From positions 1 through 18,361 of the forward strand of contig DATJFQ010000001.1 of the NCBI GenBank assembly GCA_035495555.1: a stretch of 18,361 bases of DNA, written 5' to 3'. Below, piece by piece: positions 13,426 through 18,361 of this stretch. The translations under genes and the position numbers were made by a program. A model generated the notes under the pieces. That model worked only from the letters and a program-made list of their open reading frames with translations, had not been told where the DNA came from and made no database searches. This DNA is from DATJFQ01 sp035495555 (lineage in GTDB: Bacteria; Acidobacteriota; Vicinamibacteria; Vicinamibacterales; 2-12-FULL-66-21). How positions within the stretch are numbered: the first letter of the stretch is position 1; the number at the start of each line of letters is the position of its first letter.

Positions 13426-13557
13426 GTCGATACTCCAGCGGGTGGCGCTGGGAGGGGCATCCCCACCAGGCGCGCTGGCGCCTCTCCCGTGATGCGGGCT
13501 TTTGGCGCCGAGCACGGGTGGGGAAACCCAGCGCCAGGACCCGCGTTCGATATCGAC
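13426..13557. repeat. Large nested palindrome with branched tip (132 nt)
   Basis: Paired arms, from outside in, are GTCGATA (13426-13432) with TATCGAC (13551-13557), GCGGGT (13438-13443) with ACCCGC (13539-13544), GGCGCTGGG (13444-13452) with CCCAGCGCC (13527-13535), and CCCCACC (13461-13467) with GGTGGGG (13517-13523). Inside are two small hairpins, GGCGC/GCGCC (13469-13482) and CCCG/CGGG (13486-13498). The element fills the gap between the second propeller's stop and the membrane-protein start. It could be a miniature mobile element, a structured RNA or a strong 3'-end structure. No matching copy was found in the window. Confidence 0.75.
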
Positions 13558-13573
13558 GCAAGCGAGGCAGGCG

Positions 13574-16300
13574 TTAGACTCCGCCGCGCGGATCGGGCTT
13601 CACGCTGAGCGGCTGCGTATAAGTCTGGCCGTTCACCGTCAGGCGGACCGTGTAGCTGCCCGGGGGAAGCGCCGCACCCCGCCCGCGGCCGCCGCCGCCA
13701 CCTCCCGCGCCTGCGCCGCGTCCCCGGCCGCCGCGTCCGGCCGCGGGTGTCGGACGGAAATCCCACACCCACCGATGCAGACCTTGCGCGGCCGAGATCG
13801 GCGTAGTGCCCGGTGCCCACACGGTCTGGATCTGCAGCGAGGCTGGATCCGGCGTGACGGGCGGGTCGTCGCTCGACACGCGCCGGAGGACGGTGCCGCC
13901 GCCGTTCAGCACTTCGATGGTGACGGGGCCGCTGGCCTGGCCGTTGATGTAGTAGTCGATCGGTGCGCCGTATGGGGGATTCTCCGCGAACGGCTCGTCC
14001 TTCGGCAGCGGCGTCCCCTGCTCGCTCGGCACAGGCGTCATCACCGCCGCGGCCGGCGCGAAAAGATACGCGGGTGCCGCCATCGCTTTCGCGTCCATCT
14101 GCCGCAGCGGCGTGATGTCGTCCAGTACCCAGAACCCGCGGCCATGCGTCGCCACGATGAGGTCCGTCCCTTTCACCTGCAGGTCGCGCATCGACGAAGG
14201 CGGCAGGTTCAACTGCAGCGACTGCCACGAATCGCCGTCGTCGAACGACACGAAGACGCCGCGTTCGGTGCCGCAGAAGAGGAGCCCGCGGCGGACCGGA
14301 TCCTCCTTGACGGTCTGGACGTAGACGCCGGCCGGCAGGCCGCGCGTGATCGGCTGCCAGGTCTTGCCGCTGTCTTTCGTCCGCCAGATGTGCGGCTCGT
14401 AATCCTCGAGTTGATGCCGTTCAGCCGCAACGTACGCTTCATTCGGATCGAAGTGCGACGCGTCGATCATCACGACCTTCGTCCACGGCGTGATCTCCGG
14501 CGGCGTCACGTTGGTCCACGCCCCGCCGTCGTTCGACGTCGTGTAGACGAGGCCGTCGTCGGTGCCAACCCAGAGGAGCGGCGCACGCAGCGGCGACGGC
14601 GCGATCGTATAGACAACGCCGCGGCGTTTGCCCTCGGGCGCATCGGCCGCGGCCGCCGGGTGCAGCGCGGGAGGAACACCGGGATCCTCGCGCGTGAGGT
14701 CCTGGCTGATCTGCTTCCACGACTTGCCGGCGTCCGTCGTTTTGTAGACGAACTGGTTGCCGAAATAGAGGGCGTTCGGATCGGCGGCCGAGAAGACGAG
14801 CGGCTGCGTCCAGTCATGACGATACGTCACGCCTTCCTGCGGCTTCTCCGGAGAGACGTTCGCGGTCGCGCCGGTGTGCATGTCGCACTTCTCCACCGTC
14901 CCGCCGAACAGAATCCCGGGATGCTGCGGATCCGGTGCCGTGTAACCGCTCTCGCCGCCGGCGCAGAGGCCGGTCCACTCGTGCATCGAGATCACCGCGT
15001 GCGTCGTTGTCCGCTCGGGCACGCCGACGGCGCCGCTGTCCTGCTGAGCGCCGGTCAGCCAGTATGGGAACTGGGCATCGGCAGCGATGTGATAGAGCTG
15101 CGCGGTCGGCTGGTTGTACCAGGAGCTCCAGGTCTTCGCACCGTCGACCGTGACGATCGTGCCCTGGTCGCCGCCAAGGATCATCCGGTTCGGGTCGTCC
15201 GGGTAAATCCAGAGCTGATGATAGTCGTCGCCGCCAGGCGACGCTTTGATCGGCGCGCCCCACGTCGCGCCGCCGTCGGTCGACTTGAAGACGCCCGTAT
15301 TCGACACGAATACCGTGTCGGCGTTCTGCGGATCCACCGCGACCTTCTCGAAATACCAGCCGCGCTGCCAGATGCGCTGATCGCCCGAAACCTTCTGGAA
15401 CGAACCACCGCCGTCTTCCGAGCGGAAGAGGCCCCCTTCCTTTGCATCGGCGATGACATAGATTCGGCGCGGATTCGCCGGAGAGATGCCGATCCCCATG
15501 CGGCCCAGGCCGTCGGACGGCAGACCGTTGGTCAACTGCGTCCAGTTCGTGCCGCCGTCAGTGGATTTGTACAGGCCGCTGCCGGGCAGATTCGCAGGGG
15601 CGTAGATGAACCACGGTGGACGCTGCACCGCCCAGAGCGCCGCGTAAATCGTATCCGGGTTCGACGGATCGAACGCCACATCGATCGCGCCCGACCGATC
15701 GTCCTTGTAGAGAACCTTCTGCCAGGTCGCGCCGCCGTCCTTCGATCGATAGACCCCGCGATCGGGATTCGGTCCGTAGACGTGTCCGAGTGCCGCCACG
15801 AACACCGTATTCGGATCGCGCGGATGGACGGCGACCTTGCCGATCTGCCGCGTCGTGTCGAGGCCGATGTGCGTCCACGTGCGTCCTGCGTCCGTCGACT
15901 TGTACATCCCGTCCCCGAACGCGATCGAGTCGCGCATGTCGGCCTCTCCGGTCCCGACGTAGATGGTCGACGGATTCGACGGCGCGACGGCGATTGCCCC
16001 AATCGAGGCCGTTGGCATCGAGTCGAAGATCGGGTTCCACGTCCGGCCGGCGTTTTCCGTCTTCCACACGCCGCCGCCGACCGAACCAAAGTAGAACGTC
16101 TCGGGTTGTCCGGGCACACCGGTCACCGCGTTCACGCGTCCGGCGCGGAACGGTCCGACGAGCCGCCAGTGCAGCGACCCGTTCAGCGCTGCCGTATCCA
16201 CGCCAGATGCGGGCTGCGCCGCACCCGACAACAAGCCGCCGCCGGCCAGCGCGAGCGCGCCGACGGCCACCATCGCACGAATGACTCCGACCTTCTTCAT
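13574..16300 (-). CDS. Sortilin/VPS10-like BNR-repeat beta-propeller protein, secreted (paralogue)
   Basis: A 908-aa exported propeller that aligns by eye with the protein at 5559-8660 along most of its length. Examples are VGPFRAGRVNAV against IGPASMGGRIDDI, TASIGAIAV against VASIGDIAI, and GHVYGPNPDRGVYRSKDGG against GHLFGPSADRGVYKTTDGG. Residues 1-32 are a signal peptide. Asp-box motifs (KTENAGRTW, KSTDAGRTW, RSKDGGATW, KSTDGGTNW, RTKDSGKTW) mark the blades. It lacks the 100-residue low-complexity insert of its paralogue but has a Gly/Arg-rich linker near 853-875. A beta-sandwich-like region near 770-810 (APIDYYINGQASGPVTIEV) is shared. The start at 16300 overlaps the S9 peptidase stop by ATGA and has GGAGGG 3 nt upstream, so translation is coupled. 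Confidence 0.87.
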   Translation of the reverse strand: MKKVGVIRAMVAVGALALAGGGLLSGAAQPASGVDTAALNGSLHWRLVGPFRAGRVNAVTGVPGQPETFYFGSVGGGVWKTENAGRTWNPIFDSMPTASIGAIAVAPSNPSTIYVGTGEADMRDSIAFGDGMYKSTDAGRTWTHIGLDTTRQIGKVAVHPRDPNTVFVAALGHVYGPNPDRGVYRSKDGGATWQKVLYKDDRSGAIDVAFDPSNPDTIYAALWAVQRPPWFIYAPANLPGSGLYKSTDGGTNWTQLTNGLPSDGLGRMGIGISPANPRRIYVIADAKEGGLFRSEDGGGSFQKVSGDQRIWQRGWYFEKVAVDPQNADTVFVSNTGVFKSTDGGATWGAPIKASPGGDDYHQLWIYPDDPNRMILGGDQGTIVTVDGAKTWSSWYNQPTAQLYHIAADAQFPYWLTGAQQDSGAVGVPERTTTHAVISMHEWTGLCAGGESGYTAPDPQHPGILFGGTVEKCDMHTGATANVSPEKPQEGVTYRHDWTQPLVFSAADPNALYFGNQFVYKTTDAGKSWKQISQDLTREDPGVPPALHPAAAADAPEGKRRGVVYTIAPSPLRAPLLWVGTDDGLVYTTSNDGGAWTNVTPPEITPWTKVVMIDASHFDPNEAYVAAERHQLEDYEPHIWRTKDSGKTWQPITRGLPAGVYVQTVKEDPVRRGLLFCGTERGVFVSFDDGDSWQSLQLNLPPSSMRDLQVKGTDLIVATHGRGFWVLDDITPLRQMDAKAMAAPAYLFAPAAAVMTPVPSEQGTPLPKDEPFAENPPYGAPIDYYINGQASGPVTIEVLNGGGTVLRRVSSDDPPVTPDPASLQIQTVWAPGTTPISAAQGLHRWVWDFRPTPAAGRGGRGRGAGAGGGGGGRGRGAALPPGSYTVRLTVNGQTYTQPLSVKPDPRGGV

Positions 16301-18324
16301 CTGCCCTCCGACGTGGACGTCTTCCCCGACCCTCCGAAAATGTATTTGTCGAACCAGTCGAGGTTGTGCTGCATGACGGCACGGCTCGATTTCGGTTTCG
16401 ACGGCCCGTGCCCGACACCTTCGAACCCCTTGTAGATGATCAGTTTCGACGGAACGCCGCGGTCCTGCAGCCCTCGATACAGCTCGAAGGCATTCGGGGG
16501 CGGAACCCGCTGGTCCGTCGCGCCATGCTGGATGAGCGTCGGCGCTTTCGCGTTCTTGATGTACGTGATCGGCGACGTCTTCGCGTAGATCCCGGGGTCA
16601 TCCCACGGCGTCGCTTTGAGGTACTGGGGCGTGAACGGCGTGATGTCCGTGTTGACGTAGTACGTCATCCAATCGGAAATACCGGCGCCGACGGAGACCG
16701 CCTTGAACCGATCGCTGTCGTGCGTGGACAGAAAGGCGGAAATGTAGCCGCCCTGGCTCCAGCCCATTGTGGCGACACGATCCGGGTCTGCCATCCCCTG
16801 AGCGATCACGTAGTCGATCCCGGAGAGCACATCCCACGCATCGCCGACGCCGAGGTTGCGAACGTTCAGGGATCTGAACTTTTCGCCGTAACCCGCGCTC
16901 CCGCGGTAGTTCGGTTCGAGCACCAGCGCGCCCTTCGAGGTCCAGATGTCGATGGGGTAGATGCTGGTGCTGCTGAACGGGGCCGGCCTGGAGGTTCCTG
17001 TCGGGCCGCCGTGAATGACGACCAGCAGCGGATATCGCTTGCCGGCCTGGAACCCGGCAGGCTTGTGCAGGACGCCTTCGATCGTGGCGCCGTCGCGGCT
17101 TTTCCACGAGATCACGTCGAGAGACGCTTTCGCCCAGCCCACCGTCTGCTCTCCCATGTTCGTGAGCTTGCGCCCCTTCATCGTCGAGACGGGGGCAACG
17201 TAGATCTCCGGAAACGCCGTAGGGTCGCTCGCGGTGAACGCGGTCGTCCTGGCGTCGTTGCTCAACGAGAACCCCGAGCCGATCCAGTCGTCCGCTGGCG
17301 CGTGCCGTTCGATCCTCCGCGTCGAGGGGTCGATCGTGTAGAGGTACGACCACGTGCGGTGCGCGGCGGAGAAGAAGATGCCCTCGCGCGCCCATTTGAC
17401 GATCGACGGATCTTCGTCGAACGCGGTCGAGATCGGCTCGATCGTGCCGCCCGCCGCCGGCACGACCGCAATGACGCTGTTCGTGTAGTAGAACTCCGGG
17501 TTCGCCATCGCGGTTTCGAACGCGATGCGCGTGCCATCCGGCGACCACACGGGGGTGGTATCGGGGCCCTGTTGTGTCACCAGCGGCGTCAGGGTTCCAT
17601 CCGCGACGGTGACGATCGAGATGTCGGCGGTGCCGCCGTTCGCGTTCGCGCCGTTGATGCGGTGGTCGAAGGCGATGCGCGTGCCGTCAGGCGACCAGTC
17701 GAACGCGCCGACGGTGAACGCGCCGCTCGTGAGCCGTGTGGCCTGGGCGCTCGCGACGTCGAGCACCCACAGGTGCGACATGCGGTACTCCTGGCCGATG
17801 ACGTCGAACTCGCCAAAGGTCTTCTCGCGGTCTTTCATCGCCTCGGTCTTCGGGTCGGTCATCGTGAACGCGATTGACTTCCCGTCGGGCGACCAGCTGA
17901 AGGCGCCAACGCCGTCTTCGAACGACGTCAGGCGGCGGGCTTCGCCTCCGCGGATGTCGATCAGATAGATCTGACGTTTGTCATCGCGGTCCGACGTGAA
18001 CGCGAGCATGCGGCTGTCGGGCGACCACGCCGGCGACGTACTCGACTTCTTCAGGTCGTTGGTCATCTGCCGCGTCTCGCCGGTCGCGGCGTTCGCGAGC
18101 CAGATTTCGGTGTGGTAATTGTTGTCGTCCCAGTTCGCCGCGCGGACGGTGTACGCGACCCACTGGCCATCGGGTGAGATCACCGGAGAGCCGGCTCGTC
18201 TCAAGGAAATCAACTGATCGATGGTCGGGGTAGCTGCCACCGTCGCCTGCGCATGCGCCGCGCCGGGCAGGACCAACCAGAGCGCCGCGACCACGGTTCC
18301 GCGAATCAGAAAGGGAGTGAACAT
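16297..18324 (-). CDS. Secreted S9-family serine peptidase (prolyl oligopeptidase/DPP-like)
   Basis: A 675-aa exported peptidase of the prolyl oligopeptidase family (dipeptidyl aminopeptidase or acylaminoacyl-peptidase type), which trims short peptides. Residues 1-26 form a signal peptide ending AHAQA. An N-terminal propeller (about 35-390) carries at least five PD40-type SPDG(x)xxAF motifs. The C-terminal alpha/beta-hydrolase domain has GWSQGGY with nucleophile Ser523, acid Asp604 in HGATDQRVP, and His639 in GVGHGPSKP, plus VIHGGPTGTSRP as the oxyanion region and PNYRGSAGYG. All catalytic residues are present and the length is typical. TAACCT lies 8 nt before ATG 18324 and there is no Shine-Dalgarno. 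It is the first gene of a pair with the propeller at 13574-16300, overlapping by 4 nt. Confidence 0.93.
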   Translation of the reverse strand: MFTPFLIRGTVVAALWLVLPGAAHAQATVAATPTIDQLISLRRAGSPVISPDGQWVAYTVRAANWDDNNYHTEIWLANAATGETRQMTNDLKKSSTSPAWSPDSRMLAFTSDRDDKRQIYLIDIRGGEARRLTSFEDGVGAFSWSPDGKSIAFTMTDPKTEAMKDREKTFGEFDVIGQEYRMSHLWVLDVASAQATRLTSGAFTVGAFDWSPDGTRIAFDHRINGANANGGTADISIVTVADGTLTPLVTQQGPDTTPVWSPDGTRIAFETAMANPEFYYTNSVIAVVPAAGGTIEPISTAFDEDPSIVKWAREGIFFSAAHRTWSYLYTIDPSTRRIERHAPADDWIGSGFSLSNDARTTAFTASDPTAFPEIYVAPVSTMKGRKLTNMGEQTVGWAKASLDVISWKSRDGATIEGVLHKPAGFQAGKRYPLLVVIHGGPTGTSRPAPFSSTSIYPIDIWTSKGALVLEPNYRGSAGYGEKFRSLNVRNLGVGDAWDVLSGIDYVIAQGMADPDRVATMGWSQGGYISAFLSTHDSDRFKAVSVGAGISDWMTYYVNTDITPFTPQYLKATPWDDPGIYAKTSPITYIKNAKAPTLIQHGATDQRVPPPNAFELYRGLQDRGVPSKLIIYKGFEGVGHGPSKPKSSRAVMQHNLDWFDKYIFGGSGKTSTSEGR

Positions 18325-18332
18325 CGGCGTAA

Positions 18333-18338
18333 AGGTTA
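18333..18338 (-). promoter_or_regulatory. Candidate -10 element TAACCT for the S9 peptidase
   Basis: TAACCT on the minus strand is 8 nt from ATG 18324. The window ends 23 nt upstream, so a -35 cannot be judged fully. The remaining bases to 18361 show nothing else. Confidence 0.4.
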
Positions 18339-18361
18339 CACCCGTCCGCGACGCGCGAGGC

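Noticed and set aside
13573..13579. GTTAGAC beside the large palindrome, suggesting an integron attC site
   Set aside because: The sequence fits GTTRRRY, but it is the stop codon region of the propeller gene and no matching RYYYAAC box is present at the other end.
11182..13608. An 808-codon plus-strand open frame across the amidohydrolase and membrane-protein genes
   Set aside because: It runs through the repeats and two unrelated genes on the other strand and has no recognisable motif, so it is a shadow frame.
13502..16435. A 977-codon plus-strand open frame opposite the second propeller gene
   Set aside because: It is antisense to a gene with clear motifs, is dominated by Arg, Val and Asp, shows no domain pattern, and is the usual by-product of GC-rich codon bias.

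Overview
The window is GC-rich bacterial DNA carrying a run of exported hydrolases and beta-propeller proteins. The best guess is a soil Acidobacteriota genome, probably Vicinamibacteria-like. The reasons are long BNR/sortilin-like propellers with Gly/Arg-rich linkers, secreted S9 peptidases, a DUF547 protein, a plant-type glutaminyl cyclase and heptamer repeats between genes. This is inferred from gene style, as there is no marker gene. No tRNA, rRNA, CRISPR array or complete insertion sequence was seen.

Layout. (1) 1-1345, minus strand: a DUF547 secreted protein followed by a short-chain dehydrogenase that leaves the window and appears to start at CTG. (2) 1411-1620, minus: the decayed C-terminus of an alpha/beta-hydrolase. 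(3) 1641-2216, plus: a small ferric-reductase-like membrane protein, convergent with a glutaminyl-peptide cyclotransferase (2259-3032, minus). The cyclase is divergent from a large secreted esterase (3078-4697, plus). (4) 4789-8660, minus: a 1033-aa sortilin-like propeller followed by a small protein built of two repeated beta domains. (5) 8730-9887, plus: a lipoprotein with a Rossmann/methyltransferase-like signature, convergent with a secreted MetX-like alpha/beta-hydrolase (9948-11033, minus). (6) 11046-11284: palindromic GGGGTCWGACCCC repeats lying in a possible gene remnant, then a heptamer repeat. (7) 11293-13392, minus: a membrane protein with a PH-like tail followed 21 nt later by a secreted amidohydrolase. 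(8) 13426-13557: a large nested palindrome. (9) 13574-18324, minus: an S9 prolyl-oligopeptidase-family peptidase translationally coupled (ATGA overlap) to a second sortilin-like propeller.

How they fit together. Most products have a signal peptide or lipobox and act on peptides, esters or amides, so the region looks like an envelope or extracellular scavenging set. The link is by location only, except for the two-gene couplings. Regulation shows a clear split. Six gene starts without a Shine-Dalgarno sequence have a TANNNT hexamer 6-9 nt before the ATG, which suggests leaderless mRNAs. Genes inside operons and a few others have good Shine-Dalgarno sites. Repeats sit at the 3' ends of genes, three of them at convergent junctions.
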